Of a DNA stretch of 64,000 bases, positions 50,197-59,353 are shown piece after piece; the stretch's first letter is position 1; each line of letters starts with the position of its first letter. The notes beneath the pieces are model-generated. The model saw only the letters and a program-made list of their open reading frames with translations. It was not told the DNA's origin and made no database searches. Made by a program: the position numbers and the translations under genes. The DNA comes from JAXLVB01 sp046329195 (lineage in GTDB: Bacteria; Bacteroidota; Bacteroidia; Cytophagales; Spirosomataceae), in contig JAXLVB010000001.1 of assembly GCA_046329195.1 (NCBI GenBank), positions 1,240,001-1,304,000 on the forward strand. The letters run 5' to 3'.

Positions 50197-53100
50197 TTAG
50201 TTGAACAATTCGTCAAACGAAAGAGCTACATAATACATACCGCCCACTTGTGGGTTACCAGTACCCGTTACATAGTATTTGTTGAAGATGTTAGAACCAC
50301 CAACTTTTAAGATTGACTTAATTGCCTTGATTTTCTTGCTCACTTGGGCATCTACGGTCGTAAAGGCAGGTACTACTGTAGCATTCACATCAACTGTATT
50401 CACAAAGCTGGTATGCCATACAAATTCACCTTGGTGACGCATGGTGATGTTGAAACCTAAGCCTGTGCCTGTTGGGCGTTTGCCAAACGACAAGTTCCAA
50501 CGGTAGTCAGGTGTGTTCCAGTAGCTACGACCACCTGCTGCCAAGATAGTTTCGTCGTATTGGTTCAACTTGTTGTACGAGATGTTACCGCCGATGTTGT
50601 AACCTTTAGATAAGCTATAGTCTAAACCTAAGGCCCATCCCCAAGTAACAGTTTTGCCATCGCTGCTGGTTGGGAAGCTATATACCTGGCGAGTATTCGC
50701 TTGTACTAGGCCTAAGCCGAAAACGTCATTTGAGGTGATTTTCACCGCATCAGCAATGTTGCTAGTTGCGAGGTTAAGACCTGGGATTTGAGCATTCAAC
50801 TGACTTGCACCAGTAATTGCTTGGTTACCTAACGAAACCAACCCTGCCACTTGAGATGCCAAAGCAGCACTACCCGCTGGAGTAACCTGAATAGCTTGTA
50901 CGCTGGTAGCAAAGTTTTCGTAGTTGTTGTTGTAATAATAAACATCAACAAACAAACGCTTGTTAATCATGGCTTTGTAGCCAATTTCAAACGATTTTAC
51001 ACGCTCTGGTTTCCATGCTTTGAATTGATAAGCAGCCAAGATGTTTTTAGACTGCTGTGCAGCCAAAAGCGCTACGATGTTAGAAACGTTTGCCGAAAGC
51101 TGACCTGGCAATACCCCTGGCAACTGTGCGTCAATAGCCTTGTTCATTTCGCTAGGAAGCGCTTTTGCTACTTCGCCAGGAACCACTTTGCCTACTTCGA
51201 CAGGGAGCTGCGTAGCTACACCTTGCTGAATAGCTGCCGCAATGGCTGTAGGGGTGTTAGGGATTTGACCTGCTGCTACAGCTGCATTAACTTGAGCCGT
51301 AACAGCCGCTGTTACGATAGGAGTGAGGGTGGCAGTTACTTGCGCAGTAACAGCCTTTGTTACAGCAGGAACTACAACAGGAGCTGCCTGAGCGGCAATA
51401 CCAATTCTTACTTGTTCTGTTACAATAGCTACTGCTTTAGCTTGCAAAGCAGCACTCGCCGCCGCAGAAGCTACCGAACCACCAAATGCCGTTACGTTTG
51501 GCACAGTGTAGATTGGGTTACCTACCAAGTTGTACGTATCACGGAACTCTTGGATACCACCAATCAAGCGAGCTTGTGGCACTTTGAGGTCAATGTACTG
51601 ATCTTGTGTAGTAGGGATACGGAAGGCTGTTTGGTATGACACCCGAATATTATGGTCATTCGCAATGGTGTAAACCGCCGAAATCCGTGGTGTATATTGG
51701 CCGTCGAAGTTCGGGTTTTTGTCATAACGAATCGAACCCGTTAGTTTCAAATTGCCAAGTTGCTTAGCAGCTTGTAAATAAGCACCGTATTCTTTGATGC
51801 TGATTTTGCGGCCATCTTTATCGGCAAAAATGGTACCGTTTGAGTTCAATTCATATACTCGGTGATGTGCACCTACCAACACCTCCATAAACTTGATTTG
51901 GTTTTTGAAGTTGTACATCCCTTCGTAGTGCCACATGTTTGATTTATCTACAAACAAAGCACCATTCGGGATCGCTACGCCTCTGATTTTGTCAGCAATT
52001 GTGTTGAATTCGGCTGAACCCGGCACCGGACGACTCTTGTCAGCAGCGGCACGAGCCGCAAGTAAAGCGGCTGATTCAGATTGGCCAGCACTACGAGCTT
52101 GTACCAACGCACCCACAAACGTCGGATACCAAATAGAGCTACCACCACCCCAGTTTTCGTTGATTAACTGACCCAACGTACCGTTGGCATAGCTATCGCC
52201 TGTACGCTCTTGGGTAGTGTAGGCACGCAAGAAGAAGTTGCTGCCTTTCAACTCAAACTTATACTGACCAATGTTGAAGTTTTTGATAGAGTAACGGTCT
52301 GAACCTGTGTAAACAGTAGTACCGAAGCCATAGTTGGCTTGTAAAATAGCCTCAATTTTATCAGTGAGGCGATAATGTAAGCTAAAGTTGGTACGAAGGC
52401 TTTTGGTGTCGTAGTTGGCGAGTTCTCGTTCGAGCCAACCGGTGCGGCTCACGTTGATATTTGGAACTAAGCCCACGGCTGCGGCTGGTAATACTCCTGC
52501 CGATACCATCGAATTGGCGATTGAACGAATATTGGCAGAAGTTTCGTCACCAAATACGTTCACCCCGTTGTAGTTGGGGTTGGTGTCACGAGTTGAGCCA
52601 TCTTTGAGGTTTTGGTCAATGTCACGAGTATCGTTGGCATTCCAGTCTTTGGCAGTTAAGTACGCAAAGTTGAATTTAACAGCCACTTTGTCGTTCCACG
52701 ATTGAGCCCAACGTACGGAGGCATCATAAAAAGGACTTGCACCTGCGCCAGTTGGGTCGCTTACGTGCATAAGACCAGTTTTTACTTGAGCACTCAATCC
52801 TTTGTAGAGGAATGGGCTCTTGCTGTTCATCAACACGATACCATTGATAGCGTTTGGACCATACAAAGCCGAAGCCGCACCTGGAATCAACTCTACACTT
52901 TCAAGGTCAAGTTCCGAAATACCAGCTACGTTACCTACCGAGAAGTTTAAGCCCGGAGCTTGGTTATCCATCCCGTCAATCAACTGTACCATCCGTATGT
53001 TACCGTTGCCGGCAAATCCACGGGTGTTAATCGAGCGGAAGGTCAAGCTTTGCATGCTTGATTCTACGCCTTTCATGTTGACGATTGCATCATAAAACGA

Positions 53101-53523
53101 AGGCGCCGCATTTTGCTGAATCTGGCGGATGTCCATCTTTTCGATAGAAGCTCCCGATTTCAACACGGTTTCTTCAACCCTCGATGCCGATACGACAACC
53201 TCTTGCCCCATAACGGCTTGTTCTTTGAGAGTCACATTGATGTCTGAGCGACTACCGCTAATCGAGATTTCTTGGGTTTCGTAACCCACATACGAAATCT
53301 GAATCACAAAAGGAGCTGGTACACTGGTAGTGAGCGAGAAATTCCCTTTTACATCAGTAGTGGTACCGACTACCTTACCCTTGATGGCGATGTTTACACC
53401 CGCCAGTCCTTCTTTGGTTGCTTCGTCTGTGATTTTGCCCGATAGTTTTGTTTGTGCATAAAGACTAATGCTAACACATAAACAGAGCATCGTTAAAATC
53501 ACACTAGTAAATAATTTCCTCAT
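50197..53523 (-). CDS. TonB-dependent receptor with Ala/Val-rich insertion
   Basis: 1108 residues. Signal peptide 1-23, CarboxypepD-like domain about 24-112 (LSGKITDEATKEGLAGVNIAI, GTTTDVKGNFSL, IQISYVGYETQEI), TonB-box-like VVVSASRVEE (about 111-120), plug domain to about 240 (SGASIEKMDIRQIQQ, INTRGFAGNGNIRMVQLIDGMDNQ, PGAASALYGPNAINGIVLM), then the barrel ending SNIFNKYYVTGTGNP and a terminal aromatic strand YYVALSFDELFN. Two unusual stretches: an Ala/Ser-rich loop near 470-510, and about 680-828, almost only of A, V, T, Q, I and P. No SusD gene follows, so it is not a SusC/D pair. Ligand unknown. Own promoter. Confidence 0.92.
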   Translation of the reverse strand: MRKLFTSVILTMLCLCVSISLYAQTKLSGKITDEATKEGLAGVNIAIKGKVVGTTTDVKGNFSLTTSVPAPFVIQISYVGYETQEISISGSRSDINVTLKEQAVMGQEVVVSASRVEETVLKSGASIEKMDIRQIQQNAAPSFYDAIVNMKGVESSMQSLTFRSINTRGFAGNGNIRMVQLIDGMDNQAPGLNFSVGNVAGISELDLESVELIPGAASALYGPNAINGIVLMNSKSPFLYKGLSAQVKTGLMHVSDPTGAGASPFYDASVRWAQSWNDKVAVKFNFAYLTAKDWNANDTRDIDQNLKDGSTRDTNPNYNGVNVFGDETSANIRSIANSMVSAGVLPAAAVGLVPNINVSRTGWLERELANYDTKSLRTNFSLHYRLTDKIEAILQANYGFGTTVYTGSDRYSIKNFNIGQYKFELKGSNFFLRAYTTQERTGDSYANGTLGQLINENWGGGSSIWYPTFVGALVQARSAGQSESAALLAARAAADKSRPVPGSAEFNTIADKIRGVAIPNGALFVDKSNMWHYEGMYNFKNQIKFMEVLVGAHHRVYELNSNGTIFADKDGRKISIKEYGAYLQAAKQLGNLKLTGSIRYDKNPNFDGQYTPRISAVYTIANDHNIRVSYQTAFRIPTTQDQYIDLKVPQARLIGGIQEFRDTYNLVGNPIYTVPNVTAFGGSVASAAASAALQAKAVAIVTEQVRIGIAAQAAPVVVPAVTKAVTAQVTATLTPIVTAAVTAQVNAAVAAGQIPNTPTAIAAAIQQGVATQLPVEVGKVVPGEVAKALPSEMNKAIDAQLPGVLPGQLSANVSNIVALLAAQQSKNILAAYQFKAWKPERVKSFEIGYKAMINKRLFVDVYYYNNNYENFATSVQAIQVTPAGSAALASQVAGLVSLGNQAITGASQLNAQIPGLNLATSNIADAVKITSNDVFGLGLVQANTRQVYSFPTSSDGKTVTWGWALGLDYSLSKGYNIGGNISYNKLNQYDETILAAGGRSYWNTPDYRWNLSFGKRPTGTGLGFNITMRHQGEFVWHTSFVNTVDVNATVVPAFTTVDAQVSKKIKAIKSILKVGGSNIFNKYYVTGTGNPQVGGMYYVALSFDELFN

Positions 53524-53556
53524 AGTGCTTTGAAGTTAGTTGAATATGATTTAATG

Positions 53557-53585
53557 CAAAGTTATCGTAATAATAACTAAACCAA
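53557..53585 (-). promoter_or_regulatory. Promoter of the TonB-dependent receptor gene
   Basis: On the minus strand TTG (53585-53583), 18 nt, TAACTTTG (53564-53557), giving a leader of about 30 nt. A close match to the Bacteroidota consensus. Confidence 0.8.
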
Positions 53586-53701
53586 TATTATTTAGATACA
53601 AAATTTTCAAAAAAATGTTATATATAATGATTTGTACTTATCCAAACTGGCGCACCATTTTTAGGACTTTTTTGGGGTTTTGTCAGAGATGGATAGCAAA
53701 T

Positions 53702-53738
53702 AAAAAGTGGCCTCTTTCATTCAAAAAGGCCACTTTTT
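53702..53738. terminator. Bidirectional terminator hairpin upstream of the receptor
   Basis: AAAAAGTGGCCT and AGGCCACTTTTT (12 bp) with a 13-nt loop and T-runs on both strands. It lies about 370 nt after the stop of the GHL10 gene and insulates the receptor promoter from it. Confidence 0.8.
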
Positions 53739-53940
53739 AGAAGTGAATAGTATTTTTTTTAGATTATGAGACGAGATTTAAGTAAAAAAAGCAAAGCATG
53801 TAGCGCAAAATAACCAATTTAAGCGTTTTAGCGACTTCTATAGGAATAACCCATAATTTACTTTTTCCACGAAAACACTTTCTTAAAATAAGTTGATAAA
53901 AAACACTCAGTACACTGTAAACTAACTAATTTTAATTTTT
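53739..53940. other. Gene-free AT-rich stretch
   Basis: About 200 nt with no gene, no promoter pair and no stable stem that I can see, between the terminator and the palindromic repeat. Confidence 0.5.
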
Positions 53941-54040
53941 ACTCGCAGACGGTCGCAGATTGAAAAACGCTAATTTTCGCAGATGAAAACAAAATCAGCG
54001 AGTTTCTGCGGTATAAAATTAGCGGGTATCTACGTGATAA
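53941..54040. repeat. Nested palindromic intergenic element
   Basis: The core is CGCTAATTTT (53968-53977) with AAAATTAGCG (54015-54024), directly nested with CGCAGA (53978-53983) and TCTGCG (54005-54010): 16 paired bases with a 4-nt bulge. Outside, CGCAGA words recur (near 53943 and 53954) and GCGGGTATCTACG follows. The phrase pattern (CGCAGAT... TTAGCG... CTGCGG) resembles dispersed intergenic repeats seen in Bacteroidota genomes. No open frame inside. Confidence 0.6.
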
Positions 54041-54104
54041 ATTTTAAAGAAACGTGGTTTACAAAGTGCTTATGCTTAGTCTTGAATAGAAAGGGGAGCA
54101 TGAT

Positions 54105-55661
54105 TTACTTTCCACCTGCCGCAGCAAGCACTGGGGTGCGTACTTTTACTTCTTTGCTAGCCATACTTTCGTTGTGTAGGCGGTCCACGGCTGTTACCAA
54201 ATACAGGTATTTTTTATCGGCCAAGGCTATTCTATCCACAAACATCGGTTCTCTGGCAAATCCCGCAATATGGTCTGGTTTTGATAGATCCACTACTTCG
54301 CCTTTTTCGAACCGATACACCACATAATAGTAAGCAGTATCGCCATCAGCGGCTTTTTCGGGGGCTTGCCAATAGAGTGAAACTGTACCGTTGTTATTGA
54401 CCTCGTAGGCGAGGCTTTGGGGTGAGAGCGGTGGGGTGTTATCTTTCCACGGCATGGTCGGGATTAAAGCGGGATAACGGTAAAGATTGGTGCGCAGTGA
54501 GTCTCTAATGCCTCTTGGATTGTTGGTAATAGACTTGGAACTAAAGAAAATACTCCCTTGTATTTGGGCATACTGACGGTTGTAGCGCACCTGCGAGGGC
54601 AGCTCGGTAGGCTGATGCCAGCCGCTGTCTCGGTCGTTGCCAGATACCCGATAGGCACCTTGACCAATGTACAGATGCCGATTGAAGGAATATTGCGTCC
54701 ACCAACTAACAAGCGATTTGTAAGGCACTAACCGAAACGACTGACTAAAATACACCTGTGGCGCAATGTAGTCAATCCAGCCCTCCTGCACCCATTTGCG
54801 GGTATCGGCATAAAGGTTATCGTAGGAAGTTTGACCCGCCGATGTTTCAGAGCCGCTTGGGTCCACTTTTTTGTTACGCCATACACCAAAGGGGCTAATG
54901 CCAAACTTCACATAAGGCTTAGTTGCCTTGATGGCATCAGCTATTTGTTTGATGAGTAAATCGGTGTTGTTGCGCCGCCACGATTCGATGTCGGTAAAGC
55001 CGTTGGGGAAATTTCTGAACGTATCGGTATCTCGCAATACTTGCCCCACAGCCGTGTAGGGGTAGAAATAGTCGTCAAAATGGATGCCGTCCACGTCATA
55101 ATTTTTTACGACGTTAACTACCACATTGGTGATATATTGACGGACTTCGGGGAGGCCAAAATTGAGTAGTTTTTGTCCATCATAGGTCAGAATCCATTCG
55201 GGGTGCGTTTTGCTGATGTTATCGGCAGCCACAGTACGAGCCGACTTGTGAACGGCTCTGTTGAGATTAAGCCAAGCATGAAACTCAAACCCCCGCTGAT
55301 GAGCTTCGTTAATCATAAATTCAAGCGGGTCATAAAAAGGCTCAGGAGCTTTGCCTTGCTGGCCGGTAAGCCATTCGGACCAAGGCTCGGTACTTTTGGC
55401 AAAAAAAGCATCGGAGGCTGGTCGAACTTGTACAAAAAGGGCGTTGATACCCGATTGCTGATGCGAATTCAGGATGTTGATAAACTCTTGCTTTTGGGTT
55501 TCGGCGTCGTAACTGCCTCGTTGGGGCCAATCAATGTTATCTACCGTTGCAATCCAAACGGCTCTAAACTCTCGCTTCGGCGAAGGCGAAAATCCTTGGT
55601 TTTGCGAACGACAACTTAAACAACTAAACAGAGCCAATAGGCACACCAAAATCTTTGTCAT
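54105..55661 (-). CDS. GHL10 (DUF187) glycosyl hydrolase-like lipoprotein
   Basis: 518 residues from MTKILVCLLALFSCLSC, a lipoprotein signal with Cys17 (or Cys14). TIM-barrel of the GHL10 family: FRAVWIATVDNIDWPQRGS, QQSGINALFVQVRPASDAFF, EWLTGQQGKAPEPFYDPLEFMINEAHQRGFEFHAWLNLNR in pieces, DVDGIHFDDYFYPY, KFGISPFGVWRNK, WIDYIAPQVYFS. A C-terminal FnIII-like beta domain (about 415-505, VSLYWQAPEKAADGDTAYYYVVYRF) follows. Probably acts on peptidoglycan or another amino-sugar polymer at the surface; activity inferred from the family. A frame open to 55745 is rejected because the signal starts at 55661. Confidence 0.9.
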   Translation of the reverse strand: MTKILVCLLALFSCLSCRSQNQGFSPSPKREFRAVWIATVDNIDWPQRGSYDAETQKQEFINILNSHQQSGINALFVQVRPASDAFFAKSTEPWSEWLTGQQGKAPEPFYDPLEFMINEAHQRGFEFHAWLNLNRAVHKSARTVAADNISKTHPEWILTYDGQKLLNFGLPEVRQYITNVVVNVVKNYDVDGIHFDDYFYPYTAVGQVLRDTDTFRNFPNGFTDIESWRRNNTDLLIKQIADAIKATKPYVKFGISPFGVWRNKKVDPSGSETSAGQTSYDNLYADTRKWVQEGWIDYIAPQVYFSQSFRLVPYKSLVSWWTQYSFNRHLYIGQGAYRVSGNDRDSGWHQPTELPSQVRYNRQYAQIQGSIFFSSKSITNNPRGIRDSLRTNLYRYPALIPTMPWKDNTPPLSPQSLAYEVNNNGTVSLYWQAPEKAADGDTAYYYVVYRFEKGEVVDLSKPDHIAGFAREPMFVDRIALADKKYLYLVTAVDRLHNESMASKEVKVRTPVLAAAGGK

Positions 55662-55791
55662 GTTAATAAAACCTGTGGGAAAGTTTGTAAAGTTATAGAC
55701 ATTCACAAAAATTTTGCCAAAAGCTCTGAAGGCAACAGTGTTCACTCAATCAGAAGGTTCTGAACCCACCAAGAAGCGAACAAATACCCTC

Positions 55792-55845
55792 CTAACCTCT
55801 TCCCTCTAACCTTTCTCCTTTAACCTTTTTCTCTTACCTTACCTC
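55792..55845. repeat. 14-bp-period pyrimidine tandem repeat
   Basis: YTAACCT recurs at exact 14-nt spacing at 55792, 55806 and 55820, with a degenerate TTACCT at 55834. Filler is pyrimidine-rich (CTTCCCT, TTCTCCT, TTTTCTC). It spans the spacer and the stop of the lipoprotein gene. Copy 3 includes the reverse complement of AAAGGTTAAAG. Confidence 0.65.
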
Positions 55846-56258
55846 GGCATTCCGTTTTGATAGGTAATCTCTGTAACGAGCCCAAGGGCACTGAACCGAA
55901 ACGCTACGCTACGAGCCTCAGAGACCTGCTTGATGTCGTCGCAATGAGGGCCTTTTTCTAGGAAATACACAAAAAACTTCTGATTGCGGTCGGCCAGTTG
56001 CTGGCGGTCGGGCTTGCCGAGAGCTTCGGCTACTTCGTTTTGGGTTAACCCTTTGATAAGGCCTTCTGCGGCTTTGAGTGTAGTCATTTGTGTGGTTCTA
56101 AATTCGTGGCATCCCCCACGGTCGGAGCGCCATTTTTCTAAGTCTATGGTTTTGCCAAGTTGTGCGGTTTTTTCGGGGTGACAAGCTGCCATACTCATCA
56201 CAACGAGCAAGGCAGTTACATAACGTAGTGGGATTGATTTTAAGTCTTTTAGTATCAT
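55839..56258 (-). CDS. Small lipoprotein, BamE/OmlA-like fold possible
   Basis: 139 residues from the ATG at 56258 (MILKDLKSIPLRYVTALL); a TTG at 56267 adds three. Lipobox MAAC with the cysteine at residue 26. The segment AEGLIKGLTQNEVAEALGKPDRQQL (about 60-85) resembles the 'GMTKxEVxxLLGxP' helix-turn of SmpA/BamE-type lipoproteins, followed by beta-like FFVYFLEKG, VAFRFSALGLVTEITYQNG. Three cysteines beyond the lipid cysteine's HPEK (GGCHEF, GPHCDD) could pair. Family not certain. 24 nt after DUF4350, probably the same transcript. Confidence 0.7.
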   Translation of the reverse strand: MILKDLKSIPLRYVTALLVVMSMAACHPEKTAQLGKTIDLEKWRSDRGGCHEFRTTQMTTLKAAEGLIKGLTQNEVAEALGKPDRQQLADRNQKFFVYFLEKGPHCDDIKQVSEARSVAFRFSALGLVTEITYQNGMPR

Positions 56259-56282
56259 AATTTTCAAATGTTGGTGTCAGTT

Positions 56283-57473
56283 TCATCGAGCATTTCGATA
56301 AAACGACTCTATCTGGTCGTTTAGTTCAATAAGTTGAGTTTCTGATAAATAACCTAAGGTTTGTACTTGCTCAATTAGCTTGAATAACTCTTGGATATCC
56401 GCCAACTCTACGCCTGACTTGTGAGCTAACGATTGTTGAAACTCGTTGTCTATCACATTGGTTTGTAAATAGAATTGCTGGCGGAGATTGGCCAGAAAAT
56501 ACGTTACTTTTTTGTGGGCGAGATTTGAATGATCTTTTTGTTGGAAATACAACGTGCCAATAGTCTTTACAAACGCTAAGGAGGTATTCTTGGGCGATTC
56601 AATAACAGGAATAATCCGCTGACGCCGTTTGCCTTCAAAGATTACAAACAAAAAAATGCCGATTATGGCTATGTAAAAGGCCCATTCGAGTGGAGGTTGG
56701 CTGTGTACAAAACGGAAGATAGAATTCTCGCCAATTCGACCTTGTTTTTGATACTCGTCCCAGTACACGGGCGCAACTGGCAAATAAGACAAAGCCTTGA
56801 AAGCGTAGTCAGAGGTTTCGGGTTTCAGCACATAATAGTTAGTAAACGCTTTCGGAATGCAGTGCAGATAAAACGCCCCTAACCCAACATTGATTTTTAG
56901 GAAATTGATCGAATCTTTGCTGTTTTTGCCCAAAACCAAGACCTGAGACTTGTCCACGGAGTCTTTTAACGAAAAATAGTACTGTGGGCTTCCTTTTTCA
57001 AAATGGTAGTCGTGAGGCCGATGGAATGTTGAATTGACGAAGTTGATGCCAATGTTTTTTTTGTTGGATGACTTGAGGTCAAATTTCAGCCGCACGCCCA
57101 AGGTATCTTCTAACAAACCACTGAACTCCTCGGATGCAATAAACACGTGGTTGCCGTTATTTACGTAACCAAAAAGTTCACGTAAGTCGGTTTTGTCTAA
57201 GTTAAATGATTGATTGATAAATAGATAAGAGCTTTTTTGGGTCGGTTGGTTTTCGGTGAGTTCGTTGTAAATCGGTAGTCGAACGGTCTGGATTTTTTGA
57301 TTCGGAAACACTTCCTTTATCAACTCAAACGTTGCCTTGGTACCAAACGGAATTTTGTCCACGTTGGTAAAGGTAGGTATCCAACTGACGGGCTTTGGGC
57401 GATAATATTCGACCAACACGTAGCCTACAAAAAGTAGAACCAAAAATACAGTATAGAAACGAGTGAGGGTCAT
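56283..57473 (-). CDS. DUF4350 membrane protein
   Basis: 396 residues. N-terminal membrane helix (about 8-24), a soluble GATase1-like DUF4350 domain (about 35-230) with FGTKATFELIKEVFP, SYLFINQSFNLDKTDLRELFGYVNNGNHVFIASEEF, a second membrane helix near 255-275 (WAFYIAIIGIFLFVIFEG) followed by basic GKRRQRIIP, and a helical cytosolic end. Usually coded with DUF4129, SpoIIM-like, RDD, MoxR and DUF58 genes. Its ATG overlaps the DUF4129 stop as ATGA, so the two are translationally coupled. Confidence 0.88.
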   Translation of the reverse strand: MTLTRFYTVFLVLLFVGYVLVEYYRPKPVSWIPTFTNVDKIPFGTKATFELIKEVFPNQKIQTVRLPIYNELTENQPTQKSSYLFINQSFNLDKTDLRELFGYVNNGNHVFIASEEFSGLLEDTLGVRLKFDLKSSNKKNIGINFVNSTFHRPHDYHFEKGSPQYYFSLKDSVDKSQVLVLGKNSKDSINFLKINVGLGAFYLHCIPKAFTNYYVLKPETSDYAFKALSYLPVAPVYWDEYQKQGRIGENSIFRFVHSQPPLEWAFYIAIIGIFLFVIFEGKRRQRIIPVIESPKNTSLAFVKTIGTLYFQQKDHSNLAHKKVTYFLANLRQQFYLQTNVIDNEFQQSLAHKSGVELADIQELFKLIEQVQTLGYLSETQLIELNDQIESFYRNAR

Positions 57474-58204
57474 TTACTTGAACTGGTAGCTTTGTTGGCA
57501 TAGGGAAGTATTTCCGACTGAAACGATTCGAACTGGTGCCGAACTCTATTAAAAAACGCTTGATTAATTGCAAAATCACCATACCAAACGTACTCAAACT
57601 GAGCTGTGATTGCCTCAAACGATGGTTGAAACTCGGCGGGAAGTTCGTAGGTGTACGTGCGATTGGTTTTGTTGAGTTGCCAGTTGATGAGGTTGGCATC
57701 GGATAACTCTTTGAGTAAACGGAGGTAATGCAGCCGCACGGCGAGACGAAAATTGCCAGCCCGAATGGCTTGTTCAATGGCTTCGTTGAAGGGGATACCG
57801 TGTATGTTTTCGCTCAGAATATCGTAAGGAACAAACGAGGTAGATTTTTGGGTAAAAATGCCATCAAAGTTAACCCCCATTAGCTTAAGAACCACAAAAA
57901 TGGCCATACCAGCTACAAATACATAACCCAGCACCTTGCGGGTTACGCCATAGTCCGGGTCGCCGAAGAACGTGTCGAGCCAATGAATCAGATATCTCCA
58001 TAGTCGGCTTAAAAAGCCCTCGGCGGGTGGCTCTAATTCTTCGTAATATTGATACTCAGGATTTTGGCGATAACTTTCTAATTGATCTTTAGAAGGCTGC
58101 CGAACCATTCTGCTAAGGCTGTCTTGAGGCAATGGGCGTTTGTCGGCCCACGAAATCGTAGCCATACAAAAGCATATCCAGAACCCAACCAGCCAATTAC
58201 GCAT
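57470..58204 (-). CDS. DUF4129 membrane protein
   Basis: 244 residues: signal-like N-terminus (1-20, ISWAD), a charged linker (QNPEYQYYEELEPP), one membrane helix about 92-112 (VLGYVFVAGMAIFVVLKLMGV), and the DUF4129 domain about 150-235 with FNEAIEQAIRAGNFRLAVRLHYLRLLKELSDANLI and FEYVWYGDFAINQAFFNRV. In other bacteria this domain is fused to transglutaminase-like proteins. Preceded by a 198-nt spacer with repeats of CCGCAATC (58370-58393). Confidence 0.88.
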   Translation of the reverse strand: MRNWLVGFWICFCMATISWADKRPLPQDSLSRMVRQPSKDQLESYRQNPEYQYYEELEPPAEGFLSRLWRYLIHWLDTFFGDPDYGVTRKVLGYVFVAGMAIFVVLKLMGVNFDGIFTQKSTSFVPYDILSENIHGIPFNEAIEQAIRAGNFRLAVRLHYLRLLKELSDANLINWQLNKTNRTYTYELPAEFQPSFEAITAQFEYVWYGDFAINQAFFNRVRHQFESFQSEILPYANKATSSSK

Positions 58205-58402
58205 GTTTATTGTTATTACAATACTATTTATTCGAAATAAATAAGATCCAATGAGTTGATATTCAGTATTCTTAAGATCTGTTTAATTGATAGTGACAAA
58301 CCCATGCACCAAGCCTATTCAAAACGGCTGCAACCGTACCAATACCCTACAAAGCTGAACAAATCCCTATTCCGCAATCGACAATCCGCAATCCAAAATC
58401 AC

Positions 58403-59323
58403 TTAATATTCCCCGTCTTCGTCAGTAGATTTAGTTTGCTGACCAATCTGATTGATTTGCTGTTGTAAGCCAAGGCCATCTTTTTTCTCAACCAAGTTGA
58501 AGTACTGAAAACCCAGCGCAATGTGCAAAATGGCAGTTGCCAAGTTACTGAATACCTGTGTAAGCGATGTTATGGCTAATACCCCAATACTTACCTCGCC
58601 AGACTGAACCGATTTATAACTCTGAAGCGCCGAAACAATACCCAGCGGAATCGAAATGGCGATGGTAATCATCCAGATGCAAATCCCAATAATACAAATT
58701 AGCCCAAAAGTGGACCACCACTTGCCACTAATCAAACGAAATGCTCGGCCAATAGAGTCAAAAACACCAGTGCCTTCTCGGATGATAATCATGTTGACCA
58801 ACGAAAACACGACTACCAAATAAAACCCTGGTATTAAGAATAAAATAAAGCCAATGGCCGCAATAATGAGGCAGACGATGGTGCTGACCGAAATGGTAAG
58901 GACATTTTTTTTGATATAATTAATCACCGTATTCACCGAAATAGGCTCTTCGGTAGATTCATCGTAGGCTATCATGAATCCTAAAACGCTGATAGACAAT
59001 AGAATACCTGTTAAGAAGTTGAAGAGCATAGATAGCAGCGTGTAGGGGCTGGTAAACATGGTTTCAAACATGTGGGTGTAGATGGTCATCAGGCTTCCAA
59101 CAGGGTCGGAGCGGTCGTAGTCGCCAGAGCCAGTCACGTCTCGTATGGTTTTTTGGAGCTGAAACTGCATGAGCGCTTGTAAAATTCCTCCTATCAAAGC
59201 AAACGGAACTACCGTATAAAGCAGAATAGTGAGCAACGATTTGAAGTTTTGTCCAACAAACTGAAACGTAGCGTTGATTTTTTGTCCGAAATCTCGCTCT
59301 TGGCGTAATTGAATAAGTCGCAT
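58403..59323 (-). CDS. Polytopic membrane protein of the SpoIIM cluster
   Basis: 306 residues with about six membrane helices. N-terminus RQERDFGQKINATFQFVGQNFKSLLTILLYTVVPFALIGG and the later FILFLIPGFYLVVVFSLVNMIIIREGTGVFDSIGRAFRLISGKWWSTF (in pieces) resemble the glycerophosphodiesterase-type membrane domain or YciC-like proteins often seen in SpoIIM/RDD clusters. The end is polar (LQQQINQIGQQTKSTDEDGEY). Starts 30 nt after the SpoIIM-like gene, so it is in the same operon. Function unknown. Confidence 0.78.
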   Translation of the reverse strand: MRLIQLRQERDFGQKINATFQFVGQNFKSLLTILLYTVVPFALIGGILQALMQFQLQKTIRDVTGSGDYDRSDPVGSLMTIYTHMFETMFTSPYTLLSMLFNFLTGILLSISVLGFMIAYDESTEEPISVNTVINYIKKNVLTISVSTIVCLIIAAIGFILFLIPGFYLVVVFSLVNMIIIREGTGVFDSIGRAFRLISGKWWSTFGLICIIGICIWMITIAISIPLGIVSALQSYKSVQSGEVSIGVLAITSLTQVFSNLATAILHIALGFQYFNLVEKKDGLGLQQQINQIGQQTKSTDEDGEY

Positions 59324-59353
59324 GATGACAGAAGAAAGTGTAAAGCTAAGTAA

